From the NCBI GenBank assembly GCA_046046915.1, contig JBJOIT010000053.1:1-18405 (forward strand): a DNA stretch of 18,405 nt, given 5' to 3'. This DNA comes from JBEEJZ01 sp046046915 (lineage in GTDB: Bacteria > Pseudomonadota > Gammaproteobacteria > Burkholderiales > Burkholderiaceae_C). Shown here piece after piece: positions 1 through 6,908 of the stretch; position 1 is the stretch's first letter, and every line of letters begins with the position of its first letter. The notes beneath the pieces are model-generated. The model searched no databases, had not been told where the DNA came from, and was given only the letters and a program-made list of their open reading frames with translations. A program made the position numbers and the translations under genes.

Positions 1-690
1 AAACCGGGCTCGGGCATCGTCGTCCATGGGGAACTCGCGCCCAGGCAGCAAGCGCACTTCGGGCACCGGGTACAGGCTGCGCTGGCTGTCGGGATCGAAG
101 GTGCGGATGCTGTCGATTTCGTCGTCGAACAAATCCACCCGGTACGGAACCAAGCTGCCCATCGGGAAGAGGTCTATCAAGCCGCCGCGCACGGCATATT
201 CGCCCGGGCTGACCACCTGGGTGACGTGGCTGTAGCCGGCCAGCGTGAGCTGGGCTTTGAGTTTGCCTTCGTTGAGCTTTTGCTTGACCTTGAACTCGAA
301 GGTGTAGCCTGCCAGAAAGCTGGGCGGCGCCACACGGTAGAGCGCCGTAGTGGCCGGAATCAGCACCACATCGGCGCCAGTGTCCTTGTCACGCTGCGAA
401 ATTCGCCAGAGCGTAGCCAGGCGCTCGCTGATCAGGTCTTGGTGTGGCGAGAAGGTGTCGTAGGGCAGGGTTTCCCAGTCTGGAAACATGGCGCAGCGCA
501 GCTCCGGCGCAAAAAAAGCCATCTCCTCCATCAAGCGGCGGGCATCCAGCGCATCTGCGGTCACGATGGCGGTGAGCTTTTGGCTGGACTTGTCGCGCTG
601 CGCCAACTGGGCTAGCAGCAGTGCATCGGCCGATCCGACGGGTCGGGGCAGCGTGTAGCGCTTACCTGGGCTGAGTTTGGGGAGATCCAT
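1..690 (-). CDS. mfd: Transcription-repair coupling factor Mfd, N-terminal part (truncated by window edge)
   Basis: Mfd is the ATP-driven translocase that removes RNA polymerase stalled at DNA lesions and recruits UvrA for nucleotide excision repair. The reverse-strand reading frame starts with ATG at 690 and stays open for 230 codons to base 1, so the gene continues out of the window (the family is usually about 1,150 residues). The visible part begins MDLPKLSPGKRY and is the UvrB-like N-terminal module (domains D1/D2). Family signatures include FPDWETLPYDTFSPH at about residues 69-83, GEYAVRGGLIDLFP at about 162-175 and YRVDLFDDEIDSIRTFD at about 182-198. The RNA polymerase-binding and helicase domains lie outside. 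No clear Shine-Dalgarno sequence precedes the ATG. It is divergent from ispD. Recognition is secure; the exact start is likely but not certain. Confidence 0.93.
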   Translation of the reverse strand, partial: MDLPKLSPGKRYTLPRPVGSADALLLAQLAQRDKSSQKLTAIVTADALDARRLMEEMAFFAPELRCAMFPDWETLPYDTFSPHQDLISERLATLWRISQRDKDTGADVVLIPATTALYRVAPPSFLAGYTFEFKVKQKLNEGKLKAQLTLAGYSHVTQVVSPGEYAVRGGLIDLFPMGSLVPYRVDLFDDEIDSIRTFDPDSQRSLYPVPEVRLLPGREFPMDDDARARF

Positions 691-799
691 GAAAGAGCTT
701 TTTTTGGTTAACCCAATGAAAACACCCCCCGACTGGTATGGCGGGAGGTGTCATTCGGCATCTGCGTCGATTTTAGAATGCCTCACTCTCCGCTTCTTT
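691..799. promoter_or_regulatory. Divergent mfd/ispD intergenic region with hairpin
   Basis: This 109-base gap must carry the start signals for mfd (-) and ispD (+). A TAGAAT hexamer at 774-779 is a reasonable -10 for ispD, giving a leader of roughly 14 bases, but no good -35 lies 16-18 bases upstream. An imperfect inverted repeat occupies 722-731 and 742-751: ten pairs with one C/A mismatch and a 10-base loop. Read on the minus strand the stem runs into TTTTC, so it resembles a weak terminator or leader hairpin facing mfd. The inverted repeat is seen directly; its function is inference. Confidence 0.4.
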
Positions 800-1546
800 A
801 TGACCGACGGCCCTCAGCTTCACTTAAACCCCCAATCCGCAATTGCCCCGCGGTATTGGGGGCTCATTCCCTGTGCAGGCACTGGTACCCGAGCGGGTGC
901 TGGGCAGCCCAAGCAGTACCGGGAGGTCGCAGGGCAGGCGCTGGTTCTTCACACCTTACGGGCCTTCTCCCAGGTGGATGCCATCGCGACCACGCTGGTG
1001 GCGCTGGCGCCGGACGACACGGTGTTTGAGACCCTGGCCTCTGGCGCGCCTGCTTGTCAGGTGGCATATTGCGGAGCCGACAGCCGCGCAGGCACGGTTG
1101 GCAATGGTTTGGCAGCCTTGTTGGCTCAGGGGGCCAACGAGATGGACTGGGTGCTGGTGCACGATGCGGCCCGTTGCCTGATCACCTCTGAGCTGATTCA
1201 AAAGCTGATCGACACCTGCCGCGACGATGCTGTAGGCGGCTTGCTCGCACAGCCCCTGCCCGACACCCTGAAGGCGGGCGATGACGAAGGCCGTGTGGCC
1301 GCCACGTTGCCGCGCGCCGATAAATGGCTGGCCCAAACGCCCCAGATGTTTCGCATCGGGGCTTTGCGGGACGCGCTGATGGTGGCTGGAAGCGCCGTGA
1401 CCGATGAGTCCAGCGCGATGGAAGCCGTGGGTTTGCGGCCCCGCCTGGTGGCGGGGAGTGCGCAAAACTTCAAGGTGACCTTCCCGGAAGATTTTGATCT
1501 GGCGCAAGCCGTGTTGCTTGCCAGACACAAGAAAGGACAAGCATGA
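800..1546 (+). CDS. ispD: 2-C-methyl-D-erythritol 4-phosphate cytidylyltransferase IspD
   Basis: IspD makes CDP-methylerythritol from MEP and CTP, the third step of the cytosolic MEP isoprenoid pathway. The 248-residue product is close to the usual length (about 230-240). The CTP-binding glycine-rich loop CAGTGTRAGAGQPKQY is near the N terminus (about residues 25-40), followed by VLVHDAARCL, AQTPQMF, TDESSAMEAVG and the C-terminal NFKVTFPEDFDLA, all characteristic of the family. The frame is open further upstream to 677, even into mfd, but the ATG at 800 gives a product aligned with known IspD starts; the extra upstream residues do not resemble the family. There is no obvious Shine-Dalgarno before 800. 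The stop overlaps the ispF start in ATGA (1543-1546), implying translational coupling. Confidence 0.95.
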   Translation: MTDGPQLHLNPQSAIAPRYWGLIPCAGTGTRAGAGQPKQYREVAGQALVLHTLRAFSQVDAIATTLVALAPDDTVFETLASGAPACQVAYCGADSRAGTVGNGLAALLAQGANEMDWVLVHDAARCLITSELIQKLIDTCRDDAVGGLLAQPLPDTLKAGDDEGRVAATLPRADKWLAQTPQMFRIGALRDALMVAGSAVTDESSAMEAVGLRPRLVAGSAQNFKVTFPEDFDLAQAVLLARHKKGQA

Positions 1547-2034
1547 GCATACGAATCGGTGAGGGCTGGGATGTGCATGCCCTGGTGCCCGGGCGCAATC
1601 TCATCATTGGGGGTGTCGAGATTCCCTATCACCTGGGTTTGCTGGGCCACTCCGATGCCGACGTGTTGCTGCACGCCATTACCGATGCCTTGCTGGGTGC
1701 AGCCGCGCTGGGTGATATCGGCGGACATTTCCCGGATACCGACCTTCGTTTCAAGGGAGCAGATTCAGCCACGCTGTTGGCCGAAGTGGCGCGCCGGGTG
1801 CGAGATCGCGGCCATGCCATAGGCAATATTGACAGCACGGTGATTGCCCAGGCGCCGAAATTGGCCCCGCATATCGCCGCAATGAGGTCGCGTATTGCCC
1901 AGGCCGTGGGGATCCCGGTGGAAGACGTCAACGTCAAGGCCAAGACGGCGGAGAAACTGGGCCCCATCGGTCAAGGGCAGGGCATCGAGGCACGCGCAGT
2001 GGTGCTGCTGTTCAAGGCGCCCGCTGCAGCTTGA
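1543..2034 (+). CDS. ispF: 2-C-methyl-D-erythritol 2,4-cyclodiphosphate synthase IspF
   Basis: IspF cyclises CDP-methylerythritol 2-phosphate to MEcPP, releasing CMP; it is a zinc-dependent homotrimer of the MEP pathway. The protein has 163 residues, normal for the family. The metal ligands Asp10 and His12 (GWDVHAL) and His44 (in DADVLLHAITDALLGA) are present, as are the GDIGGHFPDTD loop and the C-terminal KAKTAEKLGPIGQGQGIEA stretch that contacts the cytidine and phosphates. The start ATG overlaps the ispD stop by four bases, the common ispD-ispF arrangement (kept separate here, whereas some bacteria fuse them). The 3' end overlaps the 3' end of the convergent sensor kinase gene by 23 bases. 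Confidence 0.97.
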   Translation: MSIRIGEGWDVHALVPGRNLIIGGVEIPYHLGLLGHSDADVLLHAITDALLGAAALGDIGGHFPDTDLRFKGADSATLLAEVARRVRDRGHAIGNIDSTVIAQAPKLAPHIAAMRSRIAQAVGIPVEDVNVKAKTAEKLGPIGQGQGIEARAVVLLFKAPAAA

Positions 2035-3412
2035 TGTGGGCGGCCAGTCCGCCGCCTTCGGCATTGACCAGAGCGAACAGACCACCCATGCGGTGAATAT
2101 TTTTTTCAACGATCGACAGGCCCAGACCTGAACCATTGGCCGCTGTACGCGCCACATCGCCCCGGAAGAACGGTTGGGTGAGCTGCGGTAGCTGCTCGTC
2201 TGGCACGCCGGTGCCGTGATCACGTACCAGGACCTTGATCCAGTCGTCGCGAGATTTGGCCGAGATGTCCACGCGGGCAATGCCGTCGGCGGAGCGTCCG
2301 TAGCGGCGGGCGTTCTCAAGCAGGTTGGAGATCACCCGGCCTAACTCAATCTCATCAGCTAACACCAGCAGTTGCTCGTCGATGTCGATCATGATCTCCA
2401 GGTTGGCGTGGTCCTTGACGGCATAACGGCAGTTTTCAACCACCGCACGCAAGGGCACGGCAGACATGCGCACATGCACGGCACGGGCGTAGTCCATGAA
2501 CTTGTCCACAATGGCGTCGAGCTGCTCTATGTCACTGGCCATGTGGTGCCTGGCTTCTTCGTCCGCCACACTGAGCTCGGTTTCCAGTCGAAGGCGTGCA
2601 AGGGGGGTGCGTAGGTCGTGAGAGATGCCCGCCAGCATCACGGCGCGCTCCTGTTCAATTTCGGCCAGCTTGCGCGTCATTTGGTTGAAGCCCACGTTGA
2701 CTTCCCGAATCTCCGTGGTGCCCACCGTCGGGTCGAGTTGCGCTGCGCCAAAGTCGCCGTCATGCACCCGCGCAGTGGCCAGGGCCAACTGCCGCAGTGG
2801 CGCATTGATGCGTCGCGCAATGACCGCTGCGCCCAGCAGCGACAGCAACATGGCGCCAGCCAGCCAGATCATCCAGGTACGGCCGCCAGCGCGATCAAAG
2901 CGGGCTCGATCGGTCTGCAGCCAGTAGCTGTCCCCTTCGATGGTGAAGCCTATCCAGGCACCCGGCTCGCCGTTCACGCTGTTGGCGACCACGGTGTCTT
3001 GGCCCAGCAGGGATTTCATTTCCTGCACTATGCGCTGGCTGAGTGCGTCGGTCCCAAAGGCGTCGAATTCGTCATCCGGTTCGCGCGGCACGATGCGTAC
3101 GCTCTCCAGGTCTGTCATGGATTTGATGAGTGACACGCGTGCAATCGCGTCGGCGTGTACCAAGGCTGCTCGACTCAGGTTGACCAGCGTGGCGAGCTGC
3201 TGTGCTGTCTGAACGGCTTTGGGTTCCACTTCGGTCACGCGAAGCGCTTGCAGCCATATCACCAGGCTCACCAACAGCAGCAGACCGACCTGAACGAAGG
3301 TGCGCCAGAACAGGCTTAGACGCCAACTCGGGGAGCTGGGTGTCGAAGACGACGCCCGACCGTCGTTCCAGACCTCTGGCAACTCAGCCAAGGGTCTGTC
3401 AGTTTGTGCCAT
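2012..3412 (-). CDS. envZ: EnvZ-type membrane sensor histidine kinase
   Basis: This is the inner-membrane sensor kinase of an OmpR/EnvZ pair; it would autophosphorylate and pass phosphate to the adjacent regulator. From the ATG at 3412 it has 466 residues. Seen in order: a Ser/Pro-rich cytoplasmic tail, membrane helix 1 (about 37-57), an extracytoplasmic sensor of about 120 residues, membrane helix 2 (about 180-199), a HAMP linker, the H-box GISHDLRTPLARLRLETEL with phospho-acceptor His265 (very EnvZ-like), the N-box NLLENARRYG, and the ATP-lid glycines DHGTGVP and NGSGLGLSIV. The frame is open to an earlier ATG at 3472, but that start would lie deep inside ompR; 3412 leaves a 14-base overlap with the ompR end, typical of coupled translation. 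The stimulus cannot be read from the sequence. Confidence 0.9.
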   Translation of the reverse strand: MAQTDRPLAELPEVWNDGRASSSTPSSPSWRLSLFWRTFVQVGLLLLVSLVIWLQALRVTEVEPKAVQTAQQLATLVNLSRAALVHADAIARVSLIKSMTDLESVRIVPREPDDEFDAFGTDALSQRIVQEMKSLLGQDTVVANSVNGEPGAWIGFTIEGDSYWLQTDRARFDRAGGRTWMIWLAGAMLLSLLGAAVIARRINAPLRQLALATARVHDGDFGAAQLDPTVGTTEIREVNVGFNQMTRKLAEIEQERAVMLAGISHDLRTPLARLRLETELSVADEEARHHMASDIEQLDAIVDKFMDYARAVHVRMSAVPLRAVVENCRYAVKDHANLEIMIDIDEQLLVLADEIELGRVISNLLENARRYGRSADGIARVDISAKSRDDWIKVLVRDHGTGVPDEQLPQLTQPFFRGDVARTAANGSGLGLSIVEKNIHRMGGLFALVNAEGGGLAAHIKLQRAP

Positions 3413-4130
3413 CCGGCACAAAGACGTAGCCCACACCCCACACGGTCTGGATATAACGAGGGTTGGTGGCATCTACCTCCACCAGCTTGCGCAAGCGGGA
3501 CACTTGCACGTCGAGGCTGCGGTCAAAAGGCTCAAATTCCCGGCCGCGGGCCAGTTGAGCCAGTTTTTCACGAGAAAGCGGCTGGCGCGGGTGGCGCACC
3601 AGGGTCTTGAGCATGGCAAATTCACCCGAAGTGAGGGGTAGATCCGTGCCACCCTTGGTCAGGGTACGGGCGCCCAGATCAAATGTGAATTGACCGAACT
3701 TCACCACCTCGTTGTCGGTAGATGGCGCGCCGGGCACCTCGGCGGCGGGGCGGCGCCGAAGGACGGCATTGATACGCGCCAGCAACTCACGCGGATTGAA
3801 GGGTTTGCCCAGGTAGTCGTCAGCCCCCACTTCAAGTCCGACGATACGGTCCACATCTTCAACCTTGGCTGTCAGCATGATGATGGGCGTGCGGTCATTG
3901 GCAGCACGCAAACGTCGGCAGATGGTGAGGCCGTCCTCACCTGGCAGCATCAGATCCAGCACGATCAGGTCCACTGGCTCGCGCAGCAGGATGCGGCTCA
4001 GGGCCTTGCCGTCTTCTGCCAGATACACCTCAAAGCCCTCTTGTGTGAGGTAGCGTCGTAGAAGATCGCGGATACGAGCATCGTCATCGACCACCAGGAT
4101 CTTGTCGGCACGTGGCAGGTTTTGCGTCAT
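3399..4130 (-). CDS. ompR: OmpR-family response regulator
   Basis: This is a DNA-binding response regulator, the partner of the following kinase. With the ATG at 4130 it has 243 residues, the usual OmpR length. The receiver domain (about 10-125) has the acidic cluster VVDDD (15-17), phospho-acceptor Asp59 in VLDLMLPGEDG, Thr87 and Lys109 (GKPF). The winged-helix domain (about 145-240) contains LTSGEFAMLKTLVRHP, the recognition region DRSLDVQVSRLRKLVE and the closing IQTVWGVGYVFVP. A TTG four codons upstream (4142) is a possible alternative start, but the ATG is preferred; a GGA lies about 9 bases before it. The order ompR-envZ with overlapping ends is that of the enterobacterial ompB operon. 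The target genes are not in view. Confidence 0.93.
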   Translation of the reverse strand: MTQNLPRADKILVVDDDARIRDLLRRYLTQEGFEVYLAEDGKALSRILLREPVDLIVLDLMLPGEDGLTICRRLRAANDRTPIIMLTAKVEDVDRIVGLEVGADDYLGKPFNPRELLARINAVLRRRPAAEVPGAPSTDNEVVKFGQFTFDLGARTLTKGGTDLPLTSGEFAMLKTLVRHPRQPLSREKLAQLARGREFEPFDRSLDVQVSRLRKLVEVDATNPRYIQTVWGVGYVFVPDGTN

Positions 4131-4265
4131 GGCAGCGTCCAAAAATGTAACAAGCGCGATTTTGCCGAGTTGTGATGCCCAAAATTAGGTATCCAGGCGC
4201 AGGTTTGACACACTGTTACAAAACAAGAGAGCGATGTGCCGGTTTGACAAGGAACAATTCCAAGC
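4131..4265. promoter_or_regulatory. Divergent control region between ompR and the small exported protein gene
   Basis: The 135-base gap is richer in A+T than its flanks. It holds TGTAACA at 4146-4152 and its exact inverse TGTTACA at 4214-4220. GTTACA-like cores occur in E. coli OmpR sites, so these are candidate autoregulatory sites; the first lies only 16 bases upstream of the ompR ATG. GGTTTGACA occurs twice on the plus strand, at 4202-4210 and 4241-4249, each containing a perfect -35-like TTGACA, but neither has a good -10 at 16-18 bases. The repeats are seen directly; the roles are inference. Confidence 0.4.
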
Positions 4266-4619
4266 ATGTTGAGTCACCGTATTTTCAATCCGCCCAAGGG
4301 CACCTGGCTTGGACTCACGGGTCGAGCCCGACCAAGCATGGCGCCACAGGCCTTCGTGCTGATTGCGGCAACCGTGATGACATCGGCCTGGGCAGATTTG
4401 AGCAGTCATCGTGATCAACGGCGCCAGGAGTTGCGGCAGGCCTTACAGGCCCAGCGGCAGGCAGAACCGGGCGTCCCCCAAGGCGAGTCAACGGTTCATA
4501 AAGCTGATCCGGCACGGCGCCTGACTCCTGAGGAGTTGCTGGCTCTGCGCCGTCAACTGCAAGAAATGCGCTCCCAGCGCCCAGGGGGTGCTGAACCTCC
4601 ATCCAGAAACAAACCTTGA
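4266..4619 (+). CDS. Small, probably exported Arg/Gln-rich protein of unknown function
   Basis: This 117-residue product is not assigned to a named family. It has a hydrophobic stretch MAPQAFVLIAATVMTSAWA at residues 25-43, preceded by basic residues and ending in a good signal-peptidase motif (AWA before DL), so it is probably exported. The mature part is about 74 residues, highly charged and rich in Arg and Gln (RRQELRQALQAQRQAE), with a segment LTPEELLALRRQLQEMRSQ near the C terminus that should form an amphipathic helix. Small exported proteins with an LTPEE/LRRQL-type helix are common next to metabolic genes in Burkholderiales. The ATG at 4266 has AAGGAA about 12 bases upstream; the ATG at 4338 would give a more typical short signal-peptide n-region and is a real alternative. 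It ends 12 bases before the oxidoreductase gene, so co-transcription is likely. Confidence 0.65.
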   Translation: MLSHRIFNPPKGTWLGLTGRARPSMAPQAFVLIAATVMTSAWADLSSHRDQRRQELRQALQAQRQAEPGVPQGESTVHKADPARRLTPEELLALRRQLQEMRSQRPGGAEPPSRNKP

Positions 4620-4631
4620 AGAGGGACTCCC

Positions 4632-5729
4632 ATGTCAGATCACGTGCAGGCGGTTGTGATCGGGGCGGGAGTCGTGGGTTTGGCTGTGGCTCGAGCACTG
4701 GCACTGCAGGGGCGCGAGGTCTTGGTGCTGGAAGCAGGTGATGCCATCGGTACCGGCATCAGCGCTCGTAACAGCGAAGTCATTCATGCTGGCATTTACT
4801 ACGCATCTGGATCGCTGAAAGCCCGCTTTTGTGTGCGAGGCCGTCAGCTGCTGTACGACTACTGCGACCAGCGGAGTGTGTCCCATCGGCGCTGCGGCAA
4901 ATTGATCGTGGCCACCCGGCCCCAAGAAGTACCTCAATTACAGGCGCTGTTGGTACAGGCAAAGGCCAATGGCGTTGACGACCTGCGCCTGCTCAGTTCA
5001 GCTCAGGCGGCGGCACTGGAGCCAGCTCTGCGCTGTGTTGCAGCACTGCATTCCCCCAGCACCGGCACCGTGGACAGCCATGGCCTGATGCTCGCGCTGG
5101 AGGGCGATTTACAACACGCGGGGGGCACTGTGGTTCTGCGTACCGCTGTGGATAGGGCGGTTTACACGGCACCAGGATGGGCTTTGACCCTGCACGATGG
5201 CACGACACTGCACAGCCAGCTGTTGATCAATGCTGCAGGCCTGGGTGCTGTCGCCTTGGCTCGCCGTTTCGATGGTCTGGATGCTGCACGCTTGCCTGAG
5301 GCACGTTTTGCCAAGGGCAGTTATTTCAGCCTGGCGGGGCGTGCGCCCTTTAACCACCTGATCTACCCAGTGCCCGAGGCAGGTGGACTCGGTGTCCATC
5401 TCACCCTAGATCAGGCGGGGCAGGCCCGGTTTGGCCCAGACGTCGAATGGGTCGCCCAGGCGGATGACTACGCTGTGGACGTTCGGCGCTCACTAGGTTT
5501 TTATGCTGAGGTTCGCATATATTGGCCGGACTTGCCAGATGGGGCACTGGTGCCCGCCTACGCGGGGATCCGGCCCAAGCTTGCGGGGCCGAATGGTCAG
5601 ATCACGGATTTTGTGATTCAGGGGCCACAAGACCATGGCTTGGCCGGCTTGGTGAACTTGCTGGGCATTGAGTCGCCGGGCCTCACCAGTGCGCTCGCCC
5701 TGGCTGAGCATGTGACGACTATGGTTTGA
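4632..5729 (+). CDS. FAD-dependent oxidoreductase, L-2-hydroxyglutarate oxidase (LhgO/L2HGDH)-like
   Basis: This is a D-amino-acid-oxidase-fold flavoprotein of 365 residues. The FAD dinucleotide-binding motif VVIGAGVVGLAVARAL is at 8-23, with the ribose-binding acid in LVLEAGD (Glu34). RNSEVIHAGIYY (46-57) and GGLGVHLTLDQAGQARFGPDVEW are the signatures of the L-2-hydroxyglutarate dehydrogenase/oxidase group, and the C-terminal LLGIESPGLTSALALAEHV closes the FAD site. By family, it would oxidise L-2-hydroxyglutarate to 2-oxoglutarate, a metabolite-repair reaction. It is shorter than E. coli LhgO (about 420 residues), so another 2-hydroxyacid or amino-acid substrate is possible and I give no symbol. 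GAGGGA at 4621-4626, five bases before the ATG, is a strong ribosome site. It follows the small exported protein gene and converges with pyrD. Confidence 0.85.
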   Translation: MSDHVQAVVIGAGVVGLAVARALALQGREVLVLEAGDAIGTGISARNSEVIHAGIYYASGSLKARFCVRGRQLLYDYCDQRSVSHRRCGKLIVATRPQEVPQLQALLVQAKANGVDDLRLLSSAQAAALEPALRCVAALHSPSTGTVDSHGLMLALEGDLQHAGGTVVLRTAVDRAVYTAPGWALTLHDGTTLHSQLLINAAGLGAVALARRFDGLDAARLPEARFAKGSYFSLAGRAPFNHLIYPVPEAGGLGVHLTLDQAGQARFGPDVEWVAQADDYAVDVRRSLGFYAEVRIYWPDLPDGALVPAYAGIRPKLAGPNGQITDFVIQGPQDHGLAGLVNLLGIESPGLTSALALAEHVTTMV

Positions 5730-5740
5730 TCCTTGGGTGT

Positions 5741-5763
5741 TCAGCGCCGCCAACCGTCGCTGA
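5741..5763. terminator. Weak hairpin between convergent oxidoreductase and pyrD genes
   Basis: TCAGCG (5741-5746) and CGCTGA (5758-5763) form a perfect 6-bp stem around an 11-base loop in the 37-base gap between the two convergent stop codons. There is only a short TTT a few bases after the stem on the plus strand and none on the minus strand, so this is at best a weak terminator shared by both genes. Confidence 0.35.
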
Positions 5764-5766
5764 GCT

Positions 5767-6876
5767 TTACAGACGACATGCCTTCTGAAGGGCAAGCGCG
5801 GTTTCGGTCACCAGTTTGGGACCCTTGTAGATCAGGCCCGTATAAATTTGCACGACATCTGCACCAGCCTGAATTTTGCTGACGGCGTCTTGCTCCGACA
5901 GGATACCTCCCACACCGATGATGGGAAAGCACTTTCCCAAGCTTGCTCGTAACTGGCCGATGACGCGGTTACTCATGGCCAGCACAGGCGAGCCGCTCAG
6001 TCCGCCAGTCTCCTGGGCGTGTGGCAGGCCTTGCACAGCATCTCGGCTCAGGGTGGTGTTGGTGGCAATGACGCCCCAAGCATGGTTGGCCTGCCCACTG
6101 GCGTCCAAGCCGTAGCGTTTGAGGGTGGCGGCAATCACCTCAATCTGATCGTCTTCAAGATCTGGGGCGATTTTTAAAAAAATGGGCGAACGCTTTCCGT
6201 GCTTGGCCAGAAGTTGTTCCCGACGCTCGGCGATCGCACCCAGCAAGCCATCCAGCGCTTCATCACTTTGCAAGCTGCGCAGGTTTTTTGTATTGGGGCT
6301 AGAGATGTTGACAGTCACGTAGTCGGCATGTGGATACACGCCGTCCAGGCAGGTCAGGTAGTCCTCGGTCGCCCGCTCGATGGGCGTGGCGGCGTTCTTT
6401 CCGATGTTCAAGCCCAGCAACATCGGCGTGGCCGAGGCGTGTCGGTTGGCAGCAGGCGTGTTTTTCCGGCGTAAGCCCGACGCTTGCACGTTGCTCAAAA
6501 ATGCCGCCAAACCGTCGTTGTTGAAGCCCAGGCGGTTGATCAAGGCATGGGCCTGCGGCAGGCGGAACATGCGAGGCTTGGGGTTGCCACTCTGGCCTAG
6601 GGGCGTGACGGTGCCCACCTCGACAAAGCCGAACCCCATGGCGCCCAGGGCGTCGATGCAACGCGCGTTTTTGTCCAGGCCAGCAGCCAATCCTACGCGG
6701 TTGGGGAAACGCAGGCCTGCAAGATCGACGGGATCTTCCACCCGTGTCTGGGCGTAAATGCATGCCAGCGGAGTCCCCTGAATTTTGGCGAGCGAATGCA
6801 GGGTGAGTTCATGGGCTTTTTCGGCGTCCATGCCAAACAAAAAGGGGCGGGCGAGTGCGTAAGGGAGGAGCGACAT
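5767..6876 (-). CDS. pyrD: Dihydroorotate dehydrogenase (quinone), class 2
   Basis: PyrD oxidises dihydroorotate to orotate and passes electrons via FMN to membrane quinones, the fourth step of pyrimidine synthesis. The product has 369 residues from the ATG at 6876. The N-terminal helix region (MSLLPYALARPFLFGMDAEKAHE) that docks class 2 enzymes to the membrane is present. Other signatures: AAGLDKN (64-70), the substrate/FMN segment FVEVGTVTPLGQSGNPKPR, RLGFNNDG (115-122), LGLNIGKN, the catalytic-serine motif NISSPNT (190-196, Ser193), FLKIAPDL and GVGGI. A modest insertion of basic and Ala residues (about 134-148) precedes LLGLNIGKN. The open frame extends upstream to 6951, but that part is antisense to rpiA and unlike PyrD. 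No Shine-Dalgarno is present before 6876; see the shared promoter. Confidence 0.97.
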   Translation of the reverse strand: MSLLPYALARPFLFGMDAEKAHELTLHSLAKIQGTPLACIYAQTRVEDPVDLAGLRFPNRVGLAAGLDKNARCIDALGAMGFGFVEVGTVTPLGQSGNPKPRMFRLPQAHALINRLGFNNDGLAAFLSNVQASGLRRKNTPAANRHASATPMLLGLNIGKNAATPIERATEDYLTCLDGVYPHADYVTVNISSPNTKNLRSLQSDEALDGLLGAIAERREQLLAKHGKRSPIFLKIAPDLEDDQIEVIAATLKRYGLDASGQANHAWGVIATNTTLSRDAVQGLPHAQETGGLSGSPVLAMSNRVIGQLRASLGKCFPIIGVGGILSEQDAVSKIQAGADVVQIYTGLIYKGPKLVTETALALQKACRL

Positions 6877-6908
6877 TGGATAATTTCGGTTTTCTTTGAT
6901 TGTCTCAA
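6877..6908. promoter_or_regulatory. Compact divergent pyrD/rpiA promoter region
   Basis: Only 32 bases separate the pyrD and rpiA start codons. Towards pyrD (minus strand) there is TTGAGA (6908-6903), a 17-base spacer, then AATTAT (6885-6880), a credible sigma-70 promoter whose start point would fall at about the pyrD ATG. On the plus strand the same bases read GATAAT (6879-6884), a 5/6 match to the -10 consensus, which would give rpiA a leader of about 18 bases, but its -35 is poor. The elements are seen; promoter activity is inference. Confidence 0.5.

Noticed and set aside
677..799. N-terminal extension of ispD
   Set aside because: The frame is open but the residues are unlike IspD and overlap the mfd start; the ATG at 800 fits the family.
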